From assembly GCA_014529385.2 (NCBI GenBank), contig CM043956.1:90970721-91034720 (forward strand): a DNA stretch of 64,000 nucleotides, given 5' to 3'. The first letter of the stretch is position 1; each line of letters opens with the position of its first letter. A program made the position numbers and the translations under genes. This DNA is from Adiantum capillus-veneris. Taxonomy: Eukaryota; Streptophyta; Polypodiopsida; Polypodiales; Pteridaceae. Below the pieces are notes generated by a model. The model ran no database searches, was not told where the DNA came from, and saw only the letters and a program-made list of their open reading frames with translations. Below are positions 36,213-45,259 of this stretch, piece after piece.

Positions 36213-38060
36213 CTGATTTTCCAGCCCAAAAGCATTTGTAAAGTTTCTCAACTTTTGTTGGGGCCACATACGCTCTCCTTGATTCACTAAAAGGATGCCG
36301 ACAAAGTGTTCGTTCATCAACCTGTTCAATCATTGTCAGGACTTGTGAGCTGAACTTGTATAAACATTTATGAAAAGCCTTTAAAAAAGGTTACTGAAGA
36401 TAAGTGCAGAAAAAGATAAAAGTTCATCAAACCTTTGGTACAGGCTCATCCACACCTTTCATCAAATCTACTAAAGCATAACCCTCCACTCCATAAAGCC
36501 TGTAGGCTTCTTTCTTGCATGGTATTGTAACCTGTTGCGCCTTATTGGGAACAAAACCAGAAATTCAGGCACTGCCAAATAATATGGACACGAACTGATA
36601 GATCTGACCTTCACTATGTCTTGAGATAATTTCATCCGAGGCTGCTTATTAATCTCAACCAGTTTGTACACACAACCCAGCGCAGGCTGTGATGAGCATG
36701 TCACAAGATGCGTCCCTATTCCAAAAGCGTCAATTTCATGACCCTGTCGTTGCTAAGATGAGGTCATGGCCAACATTGACAACCCATCCAGGAGGACACT
36801 GCAACTGAAAACGAAACTAACCTGTTTATTTAAAGCCTCTAGTGTTTCTTCATTTATATCATTGCTTGCTGTGATTGTAAGGTTCCCAAAACCTGGAACA
36901 GTAAATTCCTTCTCTATGACTGAGAAGATTTTCCGACATTGCTTTGAAAGATAGGCAAGATCGCCAGAATCCAACCTGATGCCAAGTGCCTTGTAGCTGC
37001 AAACAAGAGTTCATGGCAGCTTTAGCACCACATTTGCAGACATAGTATGCAATATTGGGTCAAAGCACCTTTATCCAGCTAAACCCTACAGGTCCTTTTA
37101 AATTAGCTTCTCAAAATTAATGCCCTCAAACAAGTTTTTCAAGACAAAAGCCAGTCCCTAGCCATTCAGATCAGTCAATGAATTTTGTGTGCACCAGTTC
37201 CTTCAAAACCCTAAAAGGTGCTAACAATGCAACTTTAAATGCACCAGCTTACCCAAGTTCATTTAATGCCAAGGCAACGGCACAAAAATTTGGAACTCCA
37301 CTTCTCATGACCTGGAAGCAAGAAAAAAGCACAATTCAATACTGCTGTTCTTCTGACAACAAAGTCAGCTGCTAATGCATTGTGTAAATATTCATCAAAA
37401 TTTTGCTCCACAAATAAGTTTTCAATATTAAAACCCACATCAAAGGTATCCACCAGGGCTTGAAATTGCGTTGGAAAAGATATTGCATAGGATACAAAGG
37501 CTGCTAGTTCACTTCGATTTGTATACGAAAACAGGCCCCTGAAAGAATCTGTTGCCTGCAGACCCAAAGATAGCATCAGGAACTGTGCTACATAGATATG
37601 CCAGAGCTTGCACCTATCACTAAGCATCACAGCAACAACTAATATTACTACTCAACATTGTCTTTCTTGCTCTTTCTGCTACCAATAGACTTATTAAACA
37701 GCAATGCCATGAGTTCTTGCTACAACAAAAGGAGAGAACTAAACTTTGCACCTGTAGCTTGCTCAACCAACGCTGTGTTAGTCCAATAAAATCATCACAT
37801 TTTTCATTTCCATTGCTGTTAGGAAGGGATCTCTCTGTTATCTCCTCGACACCCTGAAAAAAAAAAAAACACCAGCAATTTCTTCATGTCACAAACATAA
37901 TACTAATAACTACATCTTGAGCCAATCTCATTACACCCTTGTAAAGCCATGAAACATTGAAGTGACTAGTAATAATATTTTTACCATAAAGGAGCTGACA
38001 AAAGCATGTGAATGTGTACCCCGAACAGGTATTCCAAACCTTCGACCTGCATCAACATTG
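23508..38060 (-). CDS. NAPRT: Nicotinate phosphoribosyltransferase, 3' ten exons (5' part outside window)
   Basis: NAPRT joins nicotinate with PRPP, using ATP, to form nicotinate mononucleotide, the entry step of the Preiss-Handler NAD route; it is a cytosolic enzyme. Exons on the minus strand are 38060-37985, 37853-37752, 37555-37439, 37311-37253, 36996-36822, 36743-36609, 36531-36433, 36321-36213, 23856-23744 and 23585-23508, all with GT/AG borders and compatible phases. They give about 354 residues with hallmark stretches [21 protein letters not shown]-like [56 protein letters not shown] and [18 protein letters not shown] before TAA. By comparison with plant NAPRT (about 560 residues) the first about 200 are missing. 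The exons look intact, so I treat the gene as functional but partial here. Confidence 0.93.
24026..24935 (-). mobile_element. LINE-B copy 1, 5'-truncated, flanked by (TC)n
   Basis: A minus frame (24912-24274, 212 codons) is the C-terminal end of a LINE ORF2. It includes a Cys/His zf-RVT-like cluster ([18 protein letters not shown]) and a basic C-terminus. A 3' untranslated region follows, ending in repeated CATTT units. On the minus strand the 5' side is a (TC)n tract (24976-24936) and the 3' side another short (TC)n run (about 24045-24033). The copy is about 90 percent identical to the 3' part of the LINE-B at 28546-29437 by eye. Confidence 0.85.
24936..24977. repeat. (GA)n microsatellite at LINE-B 5' junction
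   Basis: About 20 GA units between LINE-B copy 1 and the LINE-C 3' end. Confidence 0.9.
24978..26600 (-). mobile_element. LINE-C, decayed ORF2 end and 3' UTR
   Basis: On the minus strand, 26600-25800 encodes in several frames the C-terminal part of a LINE ORF2 related to LINE-B ([11 protein letters not shown], then HYMDTYMPH, then a Cys-rich [18 protein letters not shown] cluster), with many stops. The 3' end at about 25040-24978 carries GTCTCATAGGCCGACTTC, closely related to the LINE-B 3' end, and runs into (TC)n. A (GGGA)n tract lies at about 25106-25126. A LINE-A fragment interrupts it at about 25443-25616. Confidence 0.7.
25443..25616 (-). mobile_element. LINE-A fragment
   Basis: About 170 bases matching the region just before the RT domain of LINE-A (compare 58027-58170): EEMRQRLE-like start, [10 protein letters not shown]-like core with changes, and the W-D-L-L segment. 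It is embedded in LINE-C debris. Confidence 0.75.
26601..27199. other. No recognised gene between LINE-C and LTR
   Basis: Short frames only. 26880-27221 (+) has no recognised motif. A (GCACACCC)-like short repeat lies near 26680-26700. Confidence 0.35.
27200..27773 (-). mobile_element. LTR family X, copy A (minus strand) with adjacent PPT
   Basis: On the minus strand the LTR starts TGTCATGAGGCTATGG (about 27771), just after a G tract and a gag-pol-like 3' end (EDVCDF followed by KRGG). It is about 80 percent similar by eye to 30970-31966. The 3' end of this LTR is not defined. Confidence 0.6.
27774..28131. other. Gypsy 3' internal remnant and unassigned intron sequence
   Basis: 27774-27840 continues the retroelement 3' internal end on the minus strand. 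A 28-base near-direct repeat of the TAGTTGGGAGATGAGAT type occurs at about 27857 and 27896. Nothing else is recognised. Confidence 0.4.
28132..28213. repeat. (GT)n(GA)n(GAA)n compound microsatellite
   Basis: About 22 GT units, 8 GA units and an AAGAAG run, directly at the 3' terminus of a LINE-C-type 3' UTR. Confidence 0.92.
28214..28500 (-). mobile_element. LINE-C-type 3' UTR fragment
   Basis: Shares with 24990-25060 the minus-strand sequence GTCTCATAGGCTGACTTC and an ACATGTATATTTGATTTG stretch. It ends at the compound microsatellite and lies immediately 3' (minus) of the LINE-B (TC)n flank. Confidence 0.65.
28501..28546. repeat. (GA)n microsatellite at LINE-B 3' junction
   Basis: About 23 GA units directly following the LINE-B tail (CATTTCATTTC on the minus strand). 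Confidence 0.95.
28745..29437 (-). pseudogene. LINE-B ORF2 C-terminus
   Basis: [17 protein letters not shown], then [14 protein letters not shown], the Cys/His cluster [18 protein letters not shown] and a basic end to [13 protein letters not shown]. One stop and frame change lie near 28965. It matches copy 1 at 24274-24912 closely. Confidence 0.8.
29438..30142. mobile_element. hAT-like non-autonomous element with GTTCCGGAAC clusters
   Basis: Ends are CATAGTTACC on the left and, reversed, CATAGTTACC on the right. The first 180 and last 110 bases are packed with GTTCCG, GGAACG and their palindromic joins. The flank ATCTTCGT (29430-29437) recurs as TTCTTCGT (30146-30153), an 8-base near-duplication of LINE-B sequence, as expected for hAT elements. 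The interior is AT-rich with a (TC)n tract (29872-29912). No transposase is present. Confidence 0.75.
29872..29912. repeat. (CT)n microsatellite
   Basis: About 20 CT units within the hAT-like element. The frame reading Ser-Leu repeats here is not a gene. Confidence 0.93.
30210..31966 (-). mobile_element. Solo LTR, family X copy B, in LINE-B
   Basis: Starts on the minus strand TGTCACGAGGACGTGG at 31966, immediately after LINE-B coding sequence. The same family lies at 27200-27773. LINE-B-like sequence resumes near 30210-30143, so a single long LTR of about 1.7 kb is the simplest reading; the 3' border is approximate. It contains a telobox pair (30696-30709 TTTAGGGTTTAGGG and inverted AAACCCTAAAC at 30713-30723). 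No coding domain was found inside. Confidence 0.55.
31967..33593 (-). pseudogene. LINE-B ORF2 reverse transcriptase (frameshifted)
   Basis: RT motifs appear in order: [17 protein letters not shown]-like (33320s), [11 protein letters not shown] (motif A, near 33090), [14 protein letters not shown] (motif B, near 32905), then after a frame change [11 protein letters not shown] (catalytic motif C, near 32775) and the thumb-like region to 31967. There the LTR insertion cuts the frame, right after a QDL codon run. A G-tract at 33639-33652 also breaks continuity upstream. Confidence 0.8.
33866..34920 (-). pseudogene. LINE-B ORF2 endonuclease part (frameshifted)
   Basis: AP-endonuclease-like domain: an AWNCNGS-like start near 34900 (in a different frame), ILGDFNART near 34465, an S-x-V-D-Y-V segment near 34215 and VDHALVSM near 34120. 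Stops and frame changes at about 34740 and 34408 break it. The domain nicks target DNA to prime reverse transcription. Confidence 0.7.
35232..35825 (-). pseudogene. LINE-B ORF1 (coiled-coil RNA-binding type)
   Basis: A 197-codon frame starting at the ATG at 35825. A long heptad-rich coiled coil (residues about 10-120) is followed by a basic segment and [11 protein letters not shown] near residue 170, which recalls the RNA-binding end of L1-type ORF1 proteins. It would coat LINE RNA. It is intact as a frame, but the following ORF2 is broken. Confidence 0.6.
36160..36212. repeat. (TC)n microsatellite at NAPRT splice donor and LINE-B 5' end
   Basis: About 24 GA units (TC on the gene strand), beginning two bases into the NAPRT intron and ending at the LINE-B 5' region. 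Confidence 0.95.
36213..38060 (-). CDS. NAPRT: NAPRT exon block 1 (eight exons)
   Basis: The first exon starts at 38060 if the acceptor is ...GTACAG, which completes a split Ser codon before NVDAG; an alternative acceptor lies six bases upstream. The block carries the substrate-binding core, including the HSHAF loop and the DSGDL and DAFGIGT phosphate-binding region. The eighth exon ends AAATCAG followed by GTTCTCTCTC, so the intron begins directly in a (TC)n microsatellite. Introns inside this block are short (131 to 313 bases). Confidence 0.92.
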
Positions 38061-38307
38061 CTGTACCTCAAGATGATCAATGGTTTTAGCGGAACCGGTA
38101 TAACACAAACGAGAGCAGAGGCGTGGGAAAATGTTAGCTACACTTATTATTCAGACATAAACAGAAAACATAACAGCACAAAAACATGAGCAGAACATGA
38201 AAGACTTATTCATTAACTTCCATATCCAAGATACAAAAGCAGTTCTTGAAGTACCCTCAGACAGACACAAGATGATATGACAATAACCTCTCTCATAGAA
38301 ACAAGGC

Positions 38308-38702
38308 AATGAGAGAACAGGGATTTGGGACGGGGGGCACAAGCTCACAGTCGAAGACAGCTAGGGACCGCAGCGGAAGGGAGGGATTCTGGCATGTCAG
38401 ATTCTGTTCCCGAAACAGAGTCCAGTTGGAAACGGCTGGCCAATGGCCCAACCATTTTAAAAATAAGCCGTTCTTGACTCTTTATGGAGCAATCTCTTTG
38501 CTAACTGGCTCGAGAGGCTAGAGCTCCGTGGCCCCCACAGGGCACAAGAGCCAAGTGCTTCCAACAGTTAAAGAATTAAGCAACCTCCATTCCACCTTGT
38601 AACCTTGGGCCCTGGCTATAAAAGGGAGCCACCCTCAACACTAGACACACTTTCAACCCTCATAGAGTCAAGTGCCAGGTCATGGCTTATGGGTTCAACA
38701 AG
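38308..38702 (+). mobile_element. Possible LTR-like promoter segment
   Basis: Contains a strong TATA box context GGCTATAAAAGGGAGCC (38614-38630) followed 30 to 90 bases later by a tract ending GGGTTCAACA. This resembles U3/R of a short LTR. It sits between NAPRT exon sequence and the truncated end of LINE-A copy 1. The start is uncertain and no partner LTR was found. Confidence 0.3.
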
Positions 38703-39410
38703 TCAACTCTATCGTAGGCCTTCTCAAAATCGAGAGGAAGTATCACCAGATCCTCACCACGGAGCCAAGGATACTACACTCCTTGACAAAACCTGTCTGT
38801 GTCCCATGTATAATGCTCTCTAGAAGTGGCTGAAACCTCAGACTCAGAGCCTTGGCAAGAATTTTGTAGGATGAGTTGAGGATAATGATGGGTCGCCACT
38901 ATCGAATCTCATCCAAGGAGCCACCCTCCTTGGGAATGAGGTAAATCAGGCCCTCACTCATGTTGTCAGGCATCTCTCCTATGTGCAAGATGTACGGAAA
39001 AGCGCTGCAAAGATCTGAGCCAAGCAAATCCCAGTACTCCAGGAAAAAGCTGGGAGTCAAACCATCCTCACCTGAACAGCTACCACGGGGGAGTGCTCTG
39101 AGAGCCTCGAGTAGCTCCTCTAGCTGAAGAGGTAGCTCAAGCCTCTAGCGCATCTCCTCAGTCACAAGACAAGGCATCTGTGCCCACACCTGGTCTCTGC
39201 ATGCATCCTGGCGCTCTGACTGAGGCTCTGCTGACAGTAAATCTCAGTAAAAGTCAGTAGCAATTGCATGCATATCCTCTGGCTCTAAAGCAACTGACCC
39301 GTCGGACCTCCTCAACTGACTGACCTTGGCATGCGTATGCCGGGGTCCCACTGCCTCAAAGAAAGCGCCTGTCACGCTGTCACCCCAACATGGGTCCACT
39401 GAGATGCCTG

Positions 39411-40509
39411 TCAATGGAAAGCAAACTCATGGAGCCTCTCCTCTGTGCTGACGATCTCCTGGCGAGCCTGCTGCAACTGCTCCTCCAACCAAGGACTATC
39501 TGGATGCTGCTCTTGCATCCTCTGCAGGGCCTCTCTCGCTGCAGCCAGGCGAGCCGAAGACTCCTGAAGAAAGAAACGACTAAGCTGAGCAAGTCCAGAG
39601 GCCACTCTGTCAGCAGGAGAATCCTGTATGTCTAAGCTCTCTATCCAAAGAGCCTCCACTCGCTCTCTGAGCGCAGAGTCCAGCAAGACCCTCTCAGGGA
39701 TGCGCAGCATCATGCTCCCCATCCTCTGCCTATCAGTCACTGTGAGGATCACTGGTGCATGGTCCGAAAAGGAAGTCCCAGCCAAAATGCCAACAATCCC
39801 ACCCAAGTCACTGAAATGATCACTAGTGTAGAAGCGATCTATCCGAGATAGATTCACTCCTCCCACTCTACGGTCCGAACAAGAGAAGGCCAGGCTGTCA
39901 GGTGGCCTCACAAAGCTAGAATGTTGCCACACATCTGAAACCCGCAGTCATACATAACCTCTCCCAAGCTGCCAACTCATCTCCATGCACGGTAGTATGG
40001 CTACCTCCAATCCTGTCAGTTGGGTCCTCCAACATAGTGAAGTCTCCCCCAATGCACCATTGCTCTGCCTGCAGCAGAGACTCTGCAATGTGAGCCCAAA
40101 ACTCTCCACGAGCACTTGCCACATTGGGCGTGTAGATGTTCAGGAAGCCCATAAGGCAACCCTGAACCTGCATAGTAATCCACTGAGCCCTGCCTGGAAC
40201 AATAATCCCTCTGCCCACAATGACCTGCTGCAAAGAGTCCGCAATGGTCATACATACCCCACCTTGGATGCCTCCAGGTCCAAAAGTAGCTGACCAAAAC
40301 GTATCATAGCGACCACGCAAAATCTGACATCGCCGAATGCGGCGATCACAAAGATGATACTTTTGTAGCATAAGAATGTCAATCTCACCACCCACAAGGC
40401 ATCTCTGTAGCTCCTGATGCAGCCGACCCCTCTGACGCTGAAACTGGGAGCCTCCTAATCCCTGCACATTCCATGAGATGATCCTCATGAAGTCAGTGAG
40501 AGAAAACAT
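39411..40509 (-). pseudogene. LINE-A copy 1 endonuclease
   Basis: Starts MRIISWNVQGLGG at 40452-40490 (ATG inside the longer frame). It continues with CMTIADSLQQ, FLNIYTPNVASA, GGDFTMLEDPTDR, a frame change near 39925, then LSRIDRFYTSDHFSDL and SDHAPVIL. These are the usual endonuclease/exonuclease/phosphatase-fold motifs; the Asn of GDFN is Thr here. Confidence 0.8.
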
Positions 40510-42394
40510 ATGTTGCCACAGTAGCCAACCTCGCTATCTTTGAGGCCGGTTTAATTGAGGAGTAATCCACATCCGAACGACCTCTAGACGAGCGCGCCAG
40601 AAGTGACTGTCCCGCCCAGGCCCAAGCCGAGCGTGCAGCCCGAAGGGCTACATCCTCTGTCCAAGAATCCTCATGCACAAATACATAACATGGAGGGCAC
40701 TGAGTGTCAGCAAACAAATGCACCACAATGTGCCTGCAACCCGCTGCATCTGGAAGTGTCACGCTGAACTTGGCAAGAGGCCAAAGTGTCTGCACCAAAT
40801 CAGTCACCGCTAAGTCCCCTGTGTGGTGTGAGAACTCAGTAGCCTGAATCTGGAGCCAGTCAATGACTGTGTGCAGGGTCCACTCTATGATATCCCTACC
40901 ACACAACGGAAAGGAGAAACCCACCGCTGTGTCCAGGGCCTCAATGCCTCTAGCTGCAAGAAAGAGGACGTGGACTCGAAAGCTTGCCTCCTCCAAGTCG
41001 GGAGAAGAGTCACCCAGAAACCAAGTGAAGCTGTAGTCAAAGAAGTCCCAACGTCTACGAATGTCGAAGGTGGTTAGACCTCCAGGGACCGCTGCAAAGG
41101 GAGAAGTGTGCACCAAAAAAGGCGGCCTTAGGTGTGGCTGTCCCTCTCGAGCCACACGGCTCGTAGCGAAAGCACTACCAAGAGAACGCCTCGCGGCAGG
41201 AGCGTATCCAGTACCCTGCGTCTGAGGAGGAGTGGCGGAAGGGTCGGGAGACGAGGCTGTGGGCCCCATCGGGGAGAGAGGAGGGGCGGGAGGCAAAGGT
41301 GGAGGTGGGGAAGGGGGGGGGGAAGGAGGAGCAGCAGCGTCTGAGGGAGGAGGAGGCGGTGGTGAAGAAACTGAAGTGGACGGGGCCTCCTCGGGCAGGT
41401 CCTGCTGAAGGGGGTCAAAACGGTTCCCAGTCGGAACCCAGTGCTGTTGAGCTGCAGAAGGTCAACCACCGGGGGGAGCAGTGGGTCAAGCCCTCCCCTA
41501 TCTGCGACGGCCAGGCACCTGCTGCCAACCATCAACTGGCTGATCACTCGTCTCTGTCGATGTACCAAGCTGTGCGTCCTGTGTATCTGGCTGCTTGGCA
41601 TGCTCAACCTTGGGAGGCTGCGCATGCGCTGTGGGTCGAGGTCTCCTGCGAGGAAAGGCCTTTGCCATATGGCCCATCTGCCTGCAAATGAAACACTGGT
41701 TCGGGTGACCCGAATACTCCACACTTTGTCTGATCCATCCCCCACTCACCCTAGGAAGCAGCACCACCTTGGGGAGGGAGTGCGTGTCACGAACGAGAAC
41801 CCGCACAGTAGGTAAACCTGTGGCCTTGGCCACAATTGAAGCTGCCGTGCATGGAGACTCCAGAACTGTCCCGAACATGGAACCAATCCTAGGTAGGAGG
41901 GGAAGGTACTCTCGCCTTAGACCTAGGAAACAGATCGAAATCGACAAGTCTGCCTCCTCCTCGAGCACATCTGTATTAGGGTCAAAACCGTGATGCCAAC
42001 GTCGGTAGTAAGCTCGGGCTGCTCTGATGCCGAGTGAGCTAATCGAAATCACCTTGGTCGTCCTGTCTGCAGACTCAAACTCGACCTGGTAGTACCCTCT
42101 CCCGAGGATCTGGAAATTGGTGATCTTGCCCACATCGGAGAGAAGACGAGCCTGTAGTAAATCCCGAACCTCGCCCCAACTGGGCCAAGTGCCAATGGTC
42201 TTACAGATAACCGAAGTGGCTTGCAAGCGCTCCACTTCGGCCATCAAACTCACTTGCTCCTCTGGCGAGAGAGCAAGTCGAAGGGTCGGCTCCGCGGTGT
42301 CAGGCGAGGGGGCTTTAGTGGAGTCCCTCTGAGGTGGAGTAGAAACCGCCATTCTGTGTCTGCTGCTGAGTCGAGGAAGGCGAAAGTGACGCAA
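40493..42394 (-). pseudogene. LINE-A copy 1 ORF1
   Basis: Frames 42394-41498 and 41296-40493 together form ORF1: a DUF4283-like domain (RGYYQVEFES, LRREYLPLLPRI), a CX2CX4HX4-type zinc knuckle with its last Cys changed (CFICRQMGHMAKAF), a Pro-rich linker, and a C-terminal domain (DIRRRWDFFDY, DLVQTLWPLAKF). A frame change lies in the Pro-rich linker. It would bind the element RNA. Confidence 0.8.
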
Positions 42395-42639
42395 AGCTCC
42401 GAGAAGGCTGCAGGGACAGACTCTTGCGAACTAGGAAAAGAGGTTGGCGGCGGGGGGGGGAGGGGGGCTGTACGCTGGCAGGCAGCGCAGAGTGCAGGGC
42501 AGGGCAGGGCAGCGCCGTGCGAGAGCCGGGGGGGGGGGGGAGGGAGGCGATGGCGAGGGAGAAGGGCTGCAGGAACGAGCGCAGGGGAAGGGGGGGAGGG
42601 GGCGAAGGCAGCGGCAGCGAGCTAATACTGGTGAACATT

Positions 42640-43372
42640 AACTATGTCTCCTTAAAAAAGAGCCTGAGAAAAATTTCTTGGAATATTTCGAGCAATTCTT
42701 TCATCACCCACCTGCTATCTGCAGTCAACCTAATTAAGCCAGATTCTTCTAAAAAGTCTTTGATAATGCAATGACATGGGATTTAGCAGTCAAAGCAAAA
42801 AGGTTTCGCAAGAATCAAAGGTTAAAGACAAAGGTTTCAGATAACTCAAAGACTGAAGATTTTCGAAGATTCAATGCTTTTCCAAAGTGAAGTCATTCCT
42901 TTAACCGAGGCTCTCATTTTAAATGGGAGGGAATGTCACGATTGTGACTATGTTACAATATCTACTCCTAGTTGCAGATATGCAAAGTGCCATGCCAAGG
43001 AGGACCCCTACGCTTGGATCGTCACGACCTTTCACTCAAGAGACATGCCTCTTCACCAAAATCCACACTCCTTCGACGATTGGTCACACCCCTTCGCTCT
43101 ACGGTTGCGACTCTTCGTCTAATGGTTGCAGCTCTTCGCCGAAAGGATGTGTCTTTACGTCTAAAGTCATGTCTCTTCACCATGAGATGTGTCTTTTCAT
43201 TTGTGTCTCTTCGTCTCCTATAAAAAGGACCTATTGTACTCAATTTTTAAGCATTTAATCATCAATCAAACACACATTCAGTCTCTTGAGTCTCAATTTG
43301 ATTTTAAGTATGAAGTTTTAAGTCTTAATTATAGGATTAGCACCACTAATCCTCACAAAACGGATTGTTTCA
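42640..43372 (+). mobile_element. Ty3/Gypsy 3' end and LTR
   Basis: A short internal remnant leads to a purine tract (AAATGGGAGGGAA) and an LTR starting TGTCACGATTGTG at 42932. A TATA box CCTATAAAAAGG lies at 43219-43230 and the LTR ends GATTGTTTCA at 43372. The LTR interior has repeats of TCTTCGYCTAA-like units. No 5' partner is visible nearby. Confidence 0.65.
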
Positions 43373-43384
43373 GTGACAGACTAC

Positions 43385-43488
43385 CACCATGAATGTCCGG
43401 CCGTTCCAAAACGTTCCTTCCACCTACAAGTGTCTGGAACACCATTCCGACGTTCCCTGATTAAAAAAGGGCGTTTCCCGGTAACACT
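43385..43488. mobile_element. hAT-like fragment with GTTCC motifs
   Basis: Contains GGCCGTTCCAAAACGTTCC and CGACGTTCC and ends GGGCGTTTCCCGGTAACAC. Its reversed end GTTACCGGGAAACG matches the ends of the elements at 29438 and 44551. It is a short relative of that family. Confidence 0.5.
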
Positions 43489-43633
43489 GGCTCAATCAGG
43501 CCTACCCCTTACAATGGGCTCTCTCTCTATTTATAACTCTAGAGTTAGTTACAAAAGGCCAAGAACCATATGACACAGCGGTGGTGCTAATTAGGCACTA
43601 TGATCTGGTAATACAACTAAAAGGTACATTACA
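43489..43633 (-). mobile_element. LTR fragment (minus)
   Basis: On the minus strand it starts TGTAATGTACC right after a CAAGGGGATGG purine tract and has a TATAAATAGAGAG box about 100 bases in. It is cut by the hAT-like fragment at 43488. Confidence 0.45.
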
Positions 43634-44550
43634 CCATCCCCTTGAGAAAAGTCGGTTGATGGGAAAAAACGTTTCATGCAATTTACATGGGCTACTGGAG
43701 GAGCCAATATTGTCTCGACTAAGCTGGAGAGTTGTATCCCTTAGCTTGCATGTGACTATGTAGGAGACTCAATGATGCCTTCAAGACGAAAAAGATAATA
43801 GACATTGACTTTATCACCCTTCCTGAGCCCTTGCTTAAGCTGCCCCTCTCCTTCTAGAAGCTAGGCCCTTGCTTCCTGCTAAGGCTAGGCTATAGATTAA
43901 TTACGATGTGTCCTCAAAGAGAAATGGCCCCAAACCCTCGTGCCCCTTTTGGTATTTTTTTATATCGCTTCAACTAAGTACATCGCCGATACACCCGTCC
44001 TCTGCACTTCCACGCAGAAACATGCCAAAGAATGAACCCACGGCACATATTTAAAGGCCCTAGGCCCAAAAGTAGTTTACATGAAAAGCGGTAAGTCTAA
44101 AAGCATCTGACCCAAAAGCTGCCAGCAAGGAATTCCATACACTGCCACGTCATCATCATGCACCACCAAACACAGAAATCCGTATTGCTACGAAATTTGT
44201 CTGTACAGTCTGTTAGCATGAAATCCATGCAAAACACGGAACCTATCCGTACAATCTGTCAGCTTGAAATCCAAGACTGTCGTACAGTTGTTGCCACATC
44301 AACAATTCTCCACGCAATGATTGTATGTGTGGGAGGATTCTGCTTTATTTTATAATTAACCCTAGAAACTTGGGCCCCATAGGATGGGGTCTCATAAGTT
44401 GGTCTTTAATAAATTGTCCCACTCAACAAGGTTCTGTAAGTTGGTGGGAACTCCTTCTTCTGCAGCCTCTAGGGTTTAGGCCCTTTGACCGGAATCTGCA
44501 CGTTGGTTCAGCTCTTCAGTGGCTTGACACGTCAGCTATTGTGACATGCC
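43634..44550. other. No recognised gene
   Basis: Only the retroelement flank (43634-43760) and unassigned sequence. Confidence 0.4.
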
Positions 44551-44803
44551 CAACGTCACCATGAAACGCGTTTCGACAGGTCAAGACAGGTGAAATGTTT
44601 CGGGCCTTGAAACATTTCATTCACCAAGTGAAACACAAGCCGTTTCACTCACAAGTTACCAAGTTTTTAGTTTCAAAGTCGCTAAACGCACGTTTCGGTC
44701 TCACGTTTCACCGTGCTCTCATTTTGGACTGAAACGTTTCGTGGTGAAACGCCCCGTTTCAGGGTGAAACGTTTCGGCCTTGAAACGTTTCGCGGTTACG
44801 TTG
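44551..44803. mobile_element. hAT-like MITE with GAAACGTTTC clusters
   Basis: Ends are CAACGTCACCATGAAACG on the left and, reversed, CAACGTAACCGCGAAACG on the right. Between them lie about ten copies of GTTTCR/YGAAAC, several joined as GAAACGTTTC palindromes. ACATGCC flanks both sides (about 44544-44550 and 44810-44816). The layout is the same as 29438-30142 with a different core motif. No coding capacity. Confidence 0.7.
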
Positions 44804-45190
44804 GTGTCACATGCCCCCTTCTTGAAAGAAGAGTAATCGGCCATGATTACTGTATATCTGCAAACCAACTCAAGTTACTTAAAAAATATACAAGGGTCAT
44901 TCCAAGGGACATTCAATTTTCTCAATCCAGATCAGAGCTCTTGATATTCCCGCGTAACAAAATTAGCCATCACACCCAGACCGCGCTGATCTATAATGGG
45001 TGTCTCGATACACTAATAAATACGTATCCAGGCAATCTCACCCAATTAGGAATATTTGGTGGTTGGCACATCACAATGCAGCACAAATGCTCACATATGC
45101 ATGTTACAAGACAATGAATAGCGCCGCTTCGCACTCTCCCAAGACAGACTGTCTACGGTGTCAAGCTACGCAACGACTACCTCGTCATCC
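44804..45190. other. No recognised gene
   Basis: Unassigned sequence between the hAT-like element and the poly-C tract. Confidence 0.4.
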
Positions 45191-45231
45191 TCCCCCTCCC
45201 CCCCCCCCCCCTCCCCCCCCCCCCCCCCCCT
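45191..45231. repeat. Poly-C tract
   Basis: About 40 bases, almost all C with two T interruptions. Confidence 0.95.
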
Positions 45232-45259
45232 CGGCAAATAACCTAAAAAGGTCCGAGCC

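Larger units (their letters stand above)
38703..42622 (-). mobile_element. LINE-A copy 1, 3'-truncated
   Basis: Minus-strand LINE with its C-rich 5' region (42622-42400), ORF1, endonuclease and the start of RT. It stops abruptly just after the RT motif A region (LDFEKAYDRV), so the 3' half is missing. LINEs normally lose their 5' end, so a later deletion or rearrangement is likely. ORF1 and ORF2 carry frame changes near 41300-41500, 39930 and 39400. Confidence 0.85.

Noticed and set aside
38151-38348. Minus frame upstream of the NAPRT exons
   Set aside because: It does not resemble NAPRT and lies in intron-like sequence.
41128-42641. Long Pro/Arg/Gly-rich frames on both strands
   Set aside because: Shadows of the LINE-A ORF1 linker and the C-rich 5' region; the same applies at 47300-47880 and 54360-54750.
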